From NCBI GenBank assembly GCA_000818945.1, contig KN805375.1, forward strand, positions 393,278 through 457,277: 64,000 nucleotides of DNA, written 5' to 3'. Below the pieces are notes generated by a model. The model saw only the letters and a list, made by a program, of their open reading frames with translations. It searched no databases and was not told where the DNA came from. The position numbers were made by a program, and so were the translations under genes. Of the stretch, positions 21,350-31,526 are shown piece after piece. The DNA is from Schizochytrium sp. CCTCC M209059 (taxonomy: Eukaryota > Sar > Bigyra > Thraustochytrida > Thraustochytriidae). The number at the start of each line of letters is the position of its first letter. The stretch's first letter is position 1.

Positions 21350-21819
21350 CTAGTTGGTCTTGACCTTCCTGCGCTTTTCGCGCCGACGGACGTGGCTGCA
21401 TGGCCGCTTGCCGTGGTTGGCCTGTAGAAAATGAACACGAGCGCAAAGGACAGAGCGTGAGTACACGAGCAAACGACGGCATGAAGATTTCCGTGGTGTC
21501 AGGCAAAACGCACTGACGCGCTTGCGGCGATTTCTAAAAAACGTACCTTTTTCGGTTTGCGAGCGTTGCGGTTAAGCATCTGCAGCGTCTCGATCTCCTG
21601 CTGCAAGAGGCTGCTCCGCTGCAGAGGGTTGGCTTGGACGACGGGCATTTCGCGCATCCACGTTGCCGATAGCGGCGAGGAGAGGGTCTTGGCCGGCGCC
21701 TCTGCGCGAACCGCGACCTTGCCTCCGAAGCAGACGCCGCGACAGGCAGCGCCTGCGGCCGGCAGCACCGCGCGCGCGGCGCTCGTGGCGGCGTGTCTGA
21801 GCATGATGGCGGCCACCAC
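21350..21819 (-). CDS. small basic protein with probable mitochondrial presequence, two exons
   Basis: Exon 1 is 21819-21547 and exon 2 is 21421-21350, giving 114 residues. The intron (125 nt) has donor GTACGT and acceptor CTACAG. The Ala/Arg-rich start (MLRHAATSAARAVLPAAG) looks like a mitochondrial targeting peptide. The C-terminus joins LNRNARKPKK in exon 1 to ANHGKRPCSHVRRREKRRK in exon 2, a compact basic block that reads like a conserved ribosomal-type tail. I suspect a mitoribosome-associated protein but cannot name the family. Without splicing, the frame would instead end in LEIAASASVRFA. The join is supported by the splice sites and by the continuity of the basic motif. Confidence 0.7.
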
Positions 21820-22045
21820 TACTTTCTTGCACTACTCCTGGTCCCGGCGCGGTCTTTTCGACGCTGCTGCGGCAGCGCGTGCGCGGATGGCGAGGGACGG
21901 CGCGCTTGCGGGGCGCCGACGACGGCCCTCTCACCGCGTCTGGCTTCGGGCCTCTTCTCCTTGACGCGCGCGAGCGGGTTTGCCGCTTCGATGACTTTTT
22001 ATTGCAAGGTCGAGGAGACATACAAGAGAGAGAGAGAGACGAGAG

Positions 22046-22095
<50 letters not shown>

Positions 22096-22684
22096 GAGAG
22101 AGACCGCGAATCACATATATACGTACCAGCATCCGCTGCAGCACCGAGACGATCGTTGTTGCATACGTATGTGCGCGGGGGAGAGAAAGAAGGAAAAGTG
22201 AGAAAGAATGCCAGCAAGTTGCTTGTAGTGGGAGAGTTGAAGAAAGATGAAAGCAGCATCATGATCATCATTTTAAGCCAAAAGGAGGAGCTTTCGACTC
22301 CCTCCACATAATCAAAAATAAAGCAATAATTGTATTTTGATTTGCCTTCGAAATAGACTTTATCTCATTGCTTTCGTTTGGTTTTGGACTGACCGCCCGA
22401 CCTTGTTGTTTCGTCAAATCGTAATCAGAGTGAGCAATCTGCTTTGTTGTGTCCGCGTAGAAGACATGGCGTCTCTTTCTTCTCAGATTTGCTCTCTTTC
22501 TTTCGTTCTTTCTTTCTTTCGTTCTTTCTCGCTCGCTCTCACACACACTCTCTCACGCACACATTCATTCTGTGCAGAAAATAAAGCAAAAGAATGGACG
22601 AAAGAAAGAGCGGACAACACAAGAGAATTTTTTTTCGCTCCTACCCATCCGGGCAAGCCATGCCAGACCACATTGCTAACTTCT
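21820..22684. other. spacer with (AG)n microsatellite
   Basis: An (AG)n tract with a few GACG interruptions lies at 22026-22103. TACGTA palindromes follow at 22120-22125 and 22164-22169, and a TTTCTTTCGTTC-type tract near 22490-22530. The 472-codon plus-strand frame from 22337 is the antisense shadow of the DGQHR gene. No separate gene is seen. Confidence 0.6.
22026..22103. repeat. (AG)n microsatellite
   Basis: A dinucleotide AG/CT tract with three GACG/CAG interruptions. Confidence 0.93.
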
Positions 22685-23764
22685 TTACTGCCAAGAAAGA
22701 TCGAGACCAAGGAAGAACTCGTTTTTGCGAGCCTTGTCGAGCGCAGTGACAAGCGTCTTTTGATTCTTGACGCGAACAAGCGACGACTCAGCCCACTCTG
22801 CATCCGATCGCGCTTGAAGTTTGGCATTTTGATCAAGCAACCATGCAAGGAGTGCCTCCTGAGCAGCTTCAGGGTCATTCTTCTTGGTGTCCAGAGCATC
22901 GGTGACGACCTTACGCGCCTTTTCGCTCTCCCACAACTCTTGGCGAAAGTTGTCAATATTCAGATGTGGTGGACGGCAACGCAACGAAGGCTTGAACATA
23001 GCAGCGAAATCCTCCGCAAGCTTGTCGGCAGCGCGGGTGATGGCATCGCGTACGCCTTCATCTGCGACACCGGGGAGATCCATCTCTGCGACGGGCTGAC
23101 TCTGATTAATCTCTATAAAGAGATCACCGACAGGCTGGTCATCGTCACCCACAGGGTACACCTCGGTGAGGACAAGGTTGTCATTGCTCCAGGTCCCTTC
23201 GCGGAGCATGAGCTCAAGGCCACCGATACGATGCTGTCCATCGACAATGCCGCGCTTATCAGGAGCATCGAGATCAAACATGGTAATGACACCCGGAAAA
23301 CCAAATCTGTTGTCATCCTTTTTGGCCTTGGCAATCTGACGCGCTCGTTCAGGACGAAAGATGCGCTGTTTCTCCCAGACGGGAACGACAGATTTATTGG
23401 TGAGCTTTTTGGGCTCCGAGGCAAACACCTTTTTGTAGCCAAAGTCGTGCAAGAGCTTACCGTAGATTGGATGGTACTCTTGTTGCCTTCGTGCTTTGGC
23501 GGCTTGCCGCTGCTGCTCGACGTTCTCCTCGTGCTTACGCTCGAGAGTTTCGTGTTTTGCACGAAGCGCGTCGAGAGCCTCTTTTGCGGTTTTGGCCTCA
23601 CGATCCCGGTCTGCGAGGGCATCGCGTGCTTCTTGCAGCTGCGCCATGGCCTTTGCTACGAGCTCCTTCGCTTCGCTTCGCGCGGCCTCGAGTGCCTTGG
23701 ACTCAGCTACAACGGCGGCCTCTCCGCCGTTGTTGAACAGCCTCTGCATGGTTGATTTCCACAT
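22685..23764 (-). CDS. DGQHR-motif protein with N-terminal coiled coil
   Basis: A protein of 359 residues. Residues ~14-95 form an Ala/Glu/Lys-rich coiled coil. The rest carries IVDGQHRIGGLELML (DGQHR at 175-179) and EINQSQPVAEMDLPG (from 218). This pairing (a GQHR core followed by an I-N-x-x-Q block) is the signature of the bacterial DGQHR/DndB-like group, distant relatives of ParB-type nucleotide-binding folds. In bacteria DndB is linked to phosphorothioate DNA modification control; nothing in this window suggests such a system, and no role should be assumed. Codon use resembles neighbouring genes and there are flanking nuclear genes, so contamination is unlikely. An internal ATG at 23749 is an alternative start. 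Confidence 0.72.
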   Translation of the reverse strand: MWKSTMQRLFNNGGEAAVVAESKALEAARSEAKELVAKAMAQLQEARDALADRDREAKTAKEALDALRAKHETLERKHEENVEQQRQAAKARRQQEYHPIYGKLLHDFGYKKVFASEPKKLTNKSVVPVWEKQRIFRPERARQIAKAKKDDNRFGFPGVITMFDLDAPDKRGIVDGQHRIGGLELMLREGTWSNDNLVLTEVYPVGDDDQPVGDLFIEINQSQPVAEMDLPGVADEGVRDAITRAADKLAEDFAAMFKPSLRCRPPHLNIDNFRQELWESEKARKVVTDALDTKKNDPEAAQEALLAWLLDQNAKLQARSDAEWAESSLVRVKNQKTLVTALDKARKNEFFLGLDLSWQ

Positions 23765-24339
23765 GTTTGTTCCTCTAGCTCGCGACGAGCCGTCAGGCGG
23801 GCCCTTGCACCAAACGAAGAGGTCTCCTCGCTTCGAATCCGATGCGCTGCCGCCGTTCCCTTGTCGTCGTCGTTGCCGCCGCCGCCGCTAGCGCCGCCAG
23901 CGCCGCTATCCCGTCTCTTGTGCGGCCTCTTTCTTCTCTGTTTGCTGGCCACATATACGTATATACCATGCAAGCTGCTTTGCGAGCCACACAGTGATCA
24001 TCGCGAATGCTCTGCGAGCACCAAATCGCACTCGTTTTGGAAATGCGCAGAGTAGAGAGGCGCGCAAGAGCTGGGCTCTTTCTCGATTGCGCAAGAACCC
24101 AAGTACGAAAGGTCTGCTGGCAAAAATGGGAGCGAGGCAAGCGCCACACAGGACAAAACAAGGATGAACGCTCTGCATGGCGCAATCAATGCCCGTGCGT
24201 AGAGAAGGGTCGACTCAGGCTCTTTTCACAGAAAAAAATCGGCGATTAGTCTTGTCGTTTTCCTTCAGTCCGTAACATGTTCTGCGTCGAGTTCTCGTTC
24301 CAAATAATGTTAACGAATAATATGACATTCGCAAATAAA
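23765..24339. other. spacer between the DGQHR gene and ribokinase
   Basis: Contains a (CGC/CGT)n-rich patch near 23860-23900 and a TATACGTATA palindrome at about 23954-23963. No gene recognised. Confidence 0.5.
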
Positions 24340-25422
24340 TCAAGTTGCAGAGTCTTGTTCAAGTTCGAGTGCATCTGTAGCAAACCCGTACGAAGCGACG
24401 CAACCTCGACGCTGAATGCTAAGCCCAGCAGCCGTGCAGGCTAGCGTGGCAGCCTTGCAGAGAATTGCATGATCGAGACCATTTCCCGAGACTTGAGCCA
24501 CTTGGCGTGCCGTCTCGGCCGCAAAAACGCCGGCAAAGCAGTCTCCAGCCCCAGTCGTGTCCACCACACTTTGCTTGTCGACTTTTTGGCGGGAAGAGAC
24601 CCATGTAGCTTGCTCATGCGAAACGACGAGGGCACCGTGAGACCCTGCGGTGAGCACGATAGGCACTTTATCATCGAGTCTCGAAGCGAGAGACTTGGCG
24701 ACGTCTTCGAGGTGTGATGCTGTGTCTTTGGTATCTTCTGAATCTCCAAAGGTTGAGACTTTGGTATCGTCGACGGCCAGATGAACGCGCAAGGTGGCCT
24801 TTGCTTCGGTTTCGTTGACAATCAGAACGGAGCAAGCTTGGAAGACGCTGGGCGATACTTTGGTTCGTGAGGCAGGTGCAAAGTTCCACAGCGCCAGCTT
24901 TCCGTCCGCTGTTGCACGTCGCAGCGCTTCTGACGTGACTTCGATCGGGATTTCATTCTGACAAAGCACAACCGCGGCCTGTGTCCAAAGCTCGCCATCA
25001 AGGGCCTTGAGATCCTTTGGCCCAAAGGCGTAATTTGCTCCGGGATAGACCACAATCGTGTTTTCGCCCTTGCTGTCTACGGTGATGGCGGCGGAACCCG
25101 AACGTACGCCGTCCTCTCGGGTGAGGATAGCTTTTGTGTCGACGCCATTATCGACGAGCGAGCGGACGAGTTCTTTGCCCTGAGCGTCGCTGCCTACGCA
25201 GCCCAGCATGGACACCTTGACAGCGCCGCCGGTTTTGCGCGCAAATAGACCGGCCATGGACGCCTGATTGCAGCCCTTGCCACCGACGCCCTCCTCGAAA
25301 TGCGTCGCGGACACCGTCTCGCCCGGCTCTGGCAGCGCGTCTACATACCTGAAGCTATCCATGTTGAGGCTGCCGACTACAACCAGGCCGTTTGCCGCTG
25401 TCGCAGTTGCTGAAGTCGACAT
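24340..25422 (-). CDS. RBKS: ribokinase
   Basis: A protein of 360 residues of the PfkB sugar-kinase family. It phosphorylates D-ribose at O5 for entry into the pentose phosphate pathway. The first PfkB signature includes GGKGCNQA (about residues 47-54) after VVVGSLNMD. The second signature, DTTGAGDCFAGVF, carries the catalytic Asp. The anion-hole glycines are intact, and length and motif order match eukaryotic ribokinases. There is no obvious targeting peptide, so it is probably cytosolic. It is divergent from RPF2 with a 597-bp gap. Confidence 0.95.
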   Translation of the reverse strand: MSTSATATAANGLVVVGSLNMDSFRYVDALPEPGETVSATHFEEGVGGKGCNQASMAGLFARKTGGAVKVSMLGCVGSDAQGKELVRSLVDNGVDTKAILTREDGVRSGSAAITVDSKGENTIVVYPGANYAFGPKDLKALDGELWTQAAVVLCQNEIPIEVTSEALRRATADGKLALWNFAPASRTKVSPSVFQACSVLIVNETEAKATLRVHLAVDDTKVSTFGDSEDTKDTASHLEDVAKSLASRLDDKVPIVLTAGSHGALVVSHEQATWVSSRQKVDKQSVVDTTGAGDCFAGVFAAETARQVAQVSGNGLDHAILCKAATLACTAAGLSIQRRGCVASYGFATDALELEQDSAT

Positions 25423-26019
25423 GGCGAGCGTCCAAAGTTGCTGTTCTACCGTTCCCCGCCTCGCCTGCCTGCTCTGCTGCCTCGCAGTAGAGCCTACGTC
25501 GCGTCGTCCTCAACTCGAAGTTCGCCTTTTGCAGATAGATAGACAGACCTTATGTTTTTGCTCGCTCGTCTGTCTGGCTCGCTCAAGTGCTTCTTTTTGG
25601 TCTTCGCAGCAAGACTCGACAGTGGAAGAGCAGTGGAGAGCAGAGGAGAGAACTCGAGACGTCACCAAGGCTGCGCGTCCGTGCCCTTTGCCTGGTCGTC
25701 CGTGCCCTTTGCCTGCTCGCAGCCCAGGTCTCTTACAGTCCAAGTTCAACTACTAGTAGGCGGCCTAATAGTAGCTCAGCCCCGGCAAAGTCATTTTTAA
25801 GGCAAGGACCGGCGCAACCCCGAACGGCTCAAAATGGGTTGCGGCGGCGGCGGCGGCGGCGGTGGCGAGTGGTGGCTGGCGCTGAGCAGACCAGAACTGC
25901 GCGAAGGTGGTGGCGGCGCGGGCGGCAGCAGGGGCCACGGGAGGAGCGAGGGCGAGAGCAAGGAAAGAAAAGGACTTGCGAGAGGCAAGACCGGCAGACC
26001 GGCCGACGGACAGACAAGC
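25423..26019. other. divergent ribokinase/RPF2 promoter region
   Basis: Contains a tandem direct repeat of CCGTGCCCTTTGCCTG near 25679-25720 and a (GGC)n run near 25838-25865. The open frame before RPF2 is Gly/Arg-rich and not conserved. Confidence 0.5.
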
Positions 26020-26985
26020 ATGGGCAAGCCTCTTACGGGAAAGCGCAAGCGCGGCCACGTGCTGCGCAGGCAAAAGGCGCTGGAGCCCAAGGTCCAGGAG
26101 CTCGAAAAGAAGTGCCTCCTGGTCCGCGGGTCCAAGGTGGGGCCGTACGGCCTGGAGCTCCTGCGCGACCTGCGAAGGCTGCGCGGCGCCGATAACACCA
26201 CTCTTTTTTCGCGGAAGAATGATGTCTTGCCCTTTGAGGACGAAACGCGCATGGAATTTCTGTGCGGCAAGAACGACTGCGGCGTGTTTGCCCTCGCAAC
26301 ACACTCAAAGAAGCGGCCTAACAACGTGGTCTTGGGTCGTATCTATGACAATCAAACGCTTGATATGGTGGAGATTGGCGTCACCGGCTACCAGTCCTTT
26401 GAGGAGGTCTTGAAACGTACCAAGCTGGCCAAGGCCATCGGAAGCCAGACCGCGATCATTTTTCAGGGCGATGAATTCGACAAGAATGAAGACATGCAGA
26501 CTCTGCGTAGTATTTTACTCGATATCTTCCGGGAACGTCAGGTCCAGCAAGTGGATCTGACCACCATTGATCACATTGTCTGCTGCAGCGCCGTTGATGG
26601 CAAGGTTTACGTGCGCAACTACGTCGTGGCCTACGCGCCCGATGGAAAGAAGAAGCAGTCCAAGGATGGTAGCGCTGAGCCGGCAAAGCGCGTCGGTGTC
26701 GTCGATGTCATGGGCCAGAAGATTCCCAATGTGCAGCTCATCGATATGGGTCCAAACTTTAATTTTGTTCTGCGCCGGACGCGCCTGCCTAGCACGCAGC
26801 TCGCGAAGCTTGCGCTGCGTCAGCCCAAGGTCTCGCGCGGTCCCAAGAAGGTCAAGAACGTTACGCACGATGCTCTCGAAGGCAAGATTGGTCGCGTGCA
26901 CATGAAGCGCCAAGATACCAACAAGCTTGTTACTCGCAGCCGCTTCAAGAAAGCGCTCTCGCGTGGCGGACAAACGGACGAGTAG
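26020..26985 (+). CDS. RPF2: ribosome biogenesis protein RPF2 (Brix domain)
   Basis: A protein of 321 residues from ATG 26020 (MGKPLTGKRKRG); the frame is open 62 codons further up through a low-complexity stretch. The Brix domain spans about residues 25-235 and includes RIYDNQTLDMVEIGV and QTAIIFQGDEF. With Rrs1, RPF2 loads the 5S RNP (5S rRNA, uL18, uL5) onto pre-60S particles in the nucleolus. The basic C-terminal tail (KRQDTNKLVTRSRFKKALS) is typical. Length is close to human RPF2 (306). Confidence 0.96.
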   Translation: MGKPLTGKRKRGHVLRRQKALEPKVQELEKKCLLVRGSKVGPYGLELLRDLRRLRGADNTTLFSRKNDVLPFEDETRMEFLCGKNDCGVFALATHSKKRPNNVVLGRIYDNQTLDMVEIGVTGYQSFEEVLKRTKLAKAIGSQTAIIFQGDEFDKNEDMQTLRSILLDIFRERQVQQVDLTTIDHIVCCSAVDGKVYVRNYVVAYAPDGKKKQSKDGSAEPAKRVGVVDVMGQKIPNVQLIDMGPNFNFVLRRTRLPSTQLAKLALRQPKVSRGPKKVKNVTHDALEGKIGRVHMKRQDTNKLVTRSRFKKALSRGGQTDE

Positions 26986-27904
26986 ACGCGTTCTCGTGCA
27001 ACTGGATCCATAGATGTCTACTTTTCAACGCTTGCAAAAAGGAATAATTGCTTGCAATGCTGCGCTTCCATGGACGGCCCCATTTGCCTCTCCTCGTACC
27101 GCTGTTTCGACAATAGTAAAAGACGTATAAATTCACCTTGTCGCAAGAAAGCGATATTTTTTTTTTTCCCGGAAGACTATTTGAGCAAAAGGGAAAGCAC
27201 TTCACTTCCCTTACCCGCCGAACTATTTTTGGCATTGCATTGGGGATCTGAATGTTTTACTGGAAGACATGCAAATGCCGTAAATTTGCCTTTGTGGTTA
27301 AGGGCCCGTGCATGCTGGGAATTGTCAAGAGTTCTTGAAATGCAGGCACTTCATCTGTCAGACCAGCGGATGTCGAACGCCATGCCAGAGGCCATGCAAA
27401 GTGTTACATAGAAGACTTGTTAATTCTTCTGACCTCTTCTTCACAAGGCACGAACACATGTACTTGGCCAACGTCTATTCTCTTGTTCGCGAAAGCGCTG
27501 CAACGTGAGTAAGATTGTGAGTGGCACTTATGCGCACCACTGTTCGTGGGCTGCAAAAGAGTTTGGAAAAAAAAAAAACAGTTCATAAACATGAGGGCAG
27601 GTAGCTTTCAGGGCTCGTAGTGCTTCCACTCGTAGGCAAAGAGCTCATACCCCTCTTTCTCTTCTCCGATGATGACAAGGTGTACAAATGATTTCTACTT
27701 TCTACTTGCGTGAGAGCACATTGGGCAAGGCAAGATAATCCGGGCAAGAACTTAGTCAACATTTTAGTTCAGTGCGCTCATAACAAGCTCATTGCGCAAA
27801 ACTAAAAGACGTTGAAAAAGTGGAAGGCAGAGACGAGGCAGAAACAAAGAGAAATGAAGGCGCGTCAGAATATAGGTTTCTCCTAGGCGAACAAAGAATA
27901 GGAG
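26986..27904. other. convergent 3' gap between RPF2 and RPL38
   Basis: AT-richer than surrounding genes, with A/T homopolymers near 27155 and 27567. Only short unrelated frames. No gene or structured RNA recognised. Confidence 0.55.
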
Positions 27905-28586
27905 TTACTTCTTGATCTCCTCGCGCTTAAGGCCAGGAGGAAGCGACTGCGTGAGCTTGTCAGCCTTCTCGCGGTCTGGGACGACCAGGGTGTAGAGGTA
28001 CCTCGAGCAGCGGATCTTGAACTTGGTCTTGTTCTTCTTGTCCTTCTTGATGGTCACCTTCTTGGCATCCGCCCTCCGTGCCGTCTGCAGGAAGTCACGG
28101 ATGTCCTTGATCTCCTTGGGCTGTGAACGTTCGTCATAAAAGGAAAACGCAAGAGCAAGACCAAAAACAGTAAGCAAAGCGCGGTTTCGTTGCGAGTCAG
28201 GTCAGTTATTCGTTCCTCCAATCGTCTACACCTTGGCGTACACCACAATCTCCATCACCATCAATGACACCACCACCACCACCACCCTCGCCCTCGAGTA
28301 TCTATAAAGATCACTCTTGCAGATCATCGACCAGCCAGATGTCTCCTCTCTACTACACAGCCGCGAAGACGTCTTTTGTCTACACGTCCGCACAGCACAG
28401 CTCGTCTGTGGTCAAGGGCCACTCGTGGCCAGCCAGCCACATTGCGAGTCCCCGACATTCCGCGCCGATGCCACGCTTCCTCAGGCGCAGGCGGTGTAGC
28501 TGCTCCGCAGCAAGGTGACGGCGCCCGCACGTCTGCACAGGGCGGCCAGCCGCGCCTGCCGCGACCCGTCTCCGCGCACGTACCAT
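27905..28586 (-). CDS. RPL38: 60S ribosomal protein L38 (eL38), two exons
   Basis: Coding exon 1 is only the ATG at 28586-28584 (context CGCCACCATG). Intron 28583-28121 (463 nt) starts GTACGTGCGCG and ends TTCACAG. Exon 2, 28120-27905, encodes PKEIKDIRDFLQTARR and continues through CSRYLYTLVVPDREKADKL to SLPPGLKREEIKK. The total is 72 residues, matching eL38 (70 in human) closely. Without splicing the frame would start with an unrelated MLTVFGLALAF segment, which shows that the intron is real. eL38 lies on the solvent side of the large subunit. Confidence 0.95.
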
Positions 28587-29283
28587 GGTGGCGAGCGCGA
28601 GTTTCTGCGCGTCTTCTGCTCAGTATTCTTGTCTGTCTGCCTCGCACCGCTCCTGCCTCTCGTCTCTCGTTTCCCGCCGCCGCCCCGCTCGTTTCGGGGT
28701 TCTACCGGGGCACCCAATCGCGTCCATCCGTGGCTCCCTGGATCGGCGCGCACCTGCGCCGGACTTTGGACCACCCTAACCGCGAGAAGGACCGGGACGC
28801 ACGGCGCACACCTGGGTCGCTGAGGGGGTGCGCGCGCGCATACCGTCTGCTTTGGTCAAGGTGTGCGATGGGTCTATGGGATGATGGATTGCCTGAGCCT
28901 TCACACTGCCTCGGCGGAGGAGGAGAAAGTGTAGGCAAGGAGGATCGCGCTGTATTTGCTTCGACGGCATGAGCTTTCAGCCAAGCGACGCAAGCCTTGC
29001 TGCACGGAAAGTAAATTGGCAAGTCATTTTGCGGGAAATCACATAAAAAGAAAAAGAAAAAGAAAAAGAAACGAGAAAGATGACCATTCTGCTTTGCTTG
29101 TTTTCGTGTGGAAAGCAATAACTAAGTAGAAGGAACATTGCTCATTTGCTCGCTTTCATGTATTAAAAGGTGATATTTCCTCTAGTTTGATGTGGGTTCA
29201 ATTTGCGACGAGTATTCACCTTGGAAAGAGAGAGAGAAAAAAGAAAAAAGAAAAAGAAGGCGACCAAGAGTAGTAGGCATACT
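28587..29283. other. spacer between RPL38 and the SANT gene
   Basis: GC-rich near RPL38, then AT-rich with an AAAAAG repeat at about 29046-29075. Shadow frames only. No gene seen. Confidence 0.5.
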
Positions 29284-30286
29284 CTACTCGTCATGGTACG
29301 AGCGCTTCCAAACCTTGTAGCTGTCGGTTTTCTTCCAGATATAGTAGAAATCGATGACCTCGCAAGTGGTTTTGGAGCGAATCATCTTCTGAATGGCGTG
29401 AAAGTTCTTTCCATAGGCGCAAATGCCCGCCTCAAAAATAGCAATCTCTCGTGGAGCCCACTGCTCCTCGACGGAGGGTCTGTACAAGGGGCTCACGAGT
29501 CGTCCAAGTGAATTGTGATGCTGGATTCCGGCGAGACGCACGTCGAGCGATCGGCCGCGACCGCTCGAGCTGGACTTGCCACGATAACGGGAGGATGTCA
29601 GCAAGGTTGAGGTTCTGAGCTTGAGTGACGGCCCGTTGATATCTACGGGTTGGACCGGAAACTTTTGCTTGTGAATAAGGCCAAGGGTTTCGCCAAGGTC
29701 TGCCTGCGGATCATTTGGCTCTTCGCGCGACTTTACGCCGGTAAAGAGGGTCGGCGAGCACGGTCTCGTCATTCGCCGCATGGTGATGCCGTCGCCGCGC
29801 CTTCGTTTTGCTTGTGTGCCGCCTACTGGCCCTGCGGATTGCTGCGGAATTGTACTGCTAGAAGTTTCGTAAACTAGCTGTATGTGCGGTCAGTCATTAT
29901 CCCCGCGGAAAAGAAGTATTCTTGTAGATACAGTTCTTTGTCATCACATTGCAGTCGCTCACTTACGTCACGGAGGGAAAGAACGTCTGAGCGCTCTTGC
30001 GATCCCTCGGGAATCTTGAGGAGCGGGTCAAGCGCCAGTCTTTGTACAAAGTCCATGCTCCGATCCACGGTCTGCCGCTTACGCTTGGTTTCGCCTGCGT
30101 CGTGCGCGCGTTGCCGCGGTCACGTTAGTCATTCCTTCATGATTTAAAAAAAAAATGGACGTCTCGGCCAACGGGTCAAGGGGGCGGCGTTGTACGCGTC
30201 CCTGTTGCTGTGAGCGCGATACCTCCTTCGTCTGCGTCGCAAAGACTTGACGAAAAAGAAAGAAACGTACGCGCTGCGTCCGCCAT
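29284..30286 (-). CDS. SANT-domain nuclear protein (MTA/MIER/CoREST-like SANT), three exons
   Basis: Exons are 30286-30271, 30094-29967 and 29877-29284, giving 245 residues. Introns are 176 nt (GTACGT donor, CGCAG acceptor) and 89 nt (GTAAGTG donor, CATACAG acceptor); phases join cleanly. The start MADAARETKRKRQTVDRS is basic and could be a nuclear signal. The C-terminal SANT domain (about 185-242) has WAPREIAIFEAGICAYGK, FHAIQKMIRSKT and FYYIWKKTDSYKVWK, the pattern of class I HDAC-associated SANT domains that bind histone tails and activate deacetylase. No ELM2 domain is evident upstream, unlike MTA and MIER proteins. The splice model is mine, built from the sequence. Confidence 0.8.
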
Positions 30287-30320
30287 GGCTGGCTGTTTTG
30301 GCGGCTAGCCCACAACTTTA

Positions 30321-30364
<44 letters not shown>

Positions 30365-31526
30365 CGAGACGTAGCTCGTCGAAGCTCGAGAGGCCGACCA
30401 GCGCGTGCTGCCGCTTCGTGTCGCCGCCCGCTACGACCAGCAGCGCACCCTCGCGCGCTAGTGCGGCGCTCACGCGTCGCCCGACCTTTGCAAAGCGAAT
30501 CTAACCTATCTCTCTGCTTTTATGTCAGAGTCAAGCCCATAGTCTCGCGCTCCGACGACGGACTTGGCCATGGCGGGCGACCCCGACGGATAGATAGACG
30601 CATAGATGGCAGCAGGCTACCGCGTTCACCTTGTTGCTGACCCGGCCTTGCCTTTGGCGACACGGACAACAATGACGACGACGATGACGACGAGACCAGC
30701 TGGAAATGATGAGCAAAAGCATTCTTTCCGTCGATGTCTCGCTGTCGTAATGCAGCTCGACATCACATGTTGTTTACTAGGAAAAGAAGAGCGACATCAC
30801 GTATTCACTCGCGAACTAGTTTATCACGATGGGCGCTCGACGGACGAGCTCGGCGAGGTCCTCCTGCTCATCGCCATCTCCGCTATCGATGGCTGCATCG
30901 TCATCATGCGTTCACGTTATACTCCCCAATCGCGAGCGCTGCACTTCTGCGTGTTTGTGCCAAACCATGCAAGGAAAGGCGGCGCGGTGATCTCCGGCAC
31001 CACCTCGGCACGATCAGCACGACGCCAAATCCTGTGCCTAAGGGCAGCCAATGCGGCCAATGCGGCACGATTTGCCAAGTCCTTTCTTTCATTGCCCAGC
31101 ACCGCGATGGCCACCGCCACGGTGCCAATGCCGCGGCGCAGACCCGGTCGTGATACGTACGTATCTATCTCCCAACGTGCAATCCCAGCCTGGAAAGCGA
31201 AGGAGAGACGCGAAGAAATGCCGTGCCCGAGGAAAATGAAACACGGCGGCCGCCTGCCACAGGTATAGTATACGTACGTATACGTCCATAAGTAGTCGGG
31301 GAATCCAGGAAGAAGAAGAGGAGGGGAGGAAGGAAGCAAGGAGGGAGGACGAGTGAAAGAGGAAATCAATCGACAACCAACACACGTCCCGACTGCGACT
31401 CCTCGTATAGTATACTCTATAGCGCCTATTAGCAGAGCAGAGAGAGAGCCTCGAGAGGGAGGCGGCAAAACGGCATTGGGGAGGAAGAGGAGCGGAGAGA
31501 CGCGGCGGCCCAAGGGTCGGGCGGAC
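30287..31526. other. divergent region with possible unrecognised spliced coding pieces
   Basis: A (CT)n tract (30321-30364) lies just upstream of the SANT gene. On the minus strand, coding-like pieces appear: VGRRVSAALAREGALLVVAG (about 30485-30420), and an acidic piece starting DDDAAIDSGDGDEQEDLAEL near 30905-30825, with AG-type boundaries. I could not join them into one convincing gene. TACGTA palindromes lie at 31154-31163 and 31271-31280. The region otherwise looks like a GC-rich promoter. Confidence 0.35.
30321..30364. repeat. (CT)n microsatellite
   Basis: CT dinucleotides with one TTTCT interruption, 35-80 bp upstream of the SANT gene start on its 5' side. A possible promoter pyrimidine tract. 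Confidence 0.93.

Noticed and set aside
22337..23755. 472-codon plus-strand frame
   Set aside because: Antisense shadow of the DGQHR gene, whose minus-strand frame has a recognisable domain and sensible composition.
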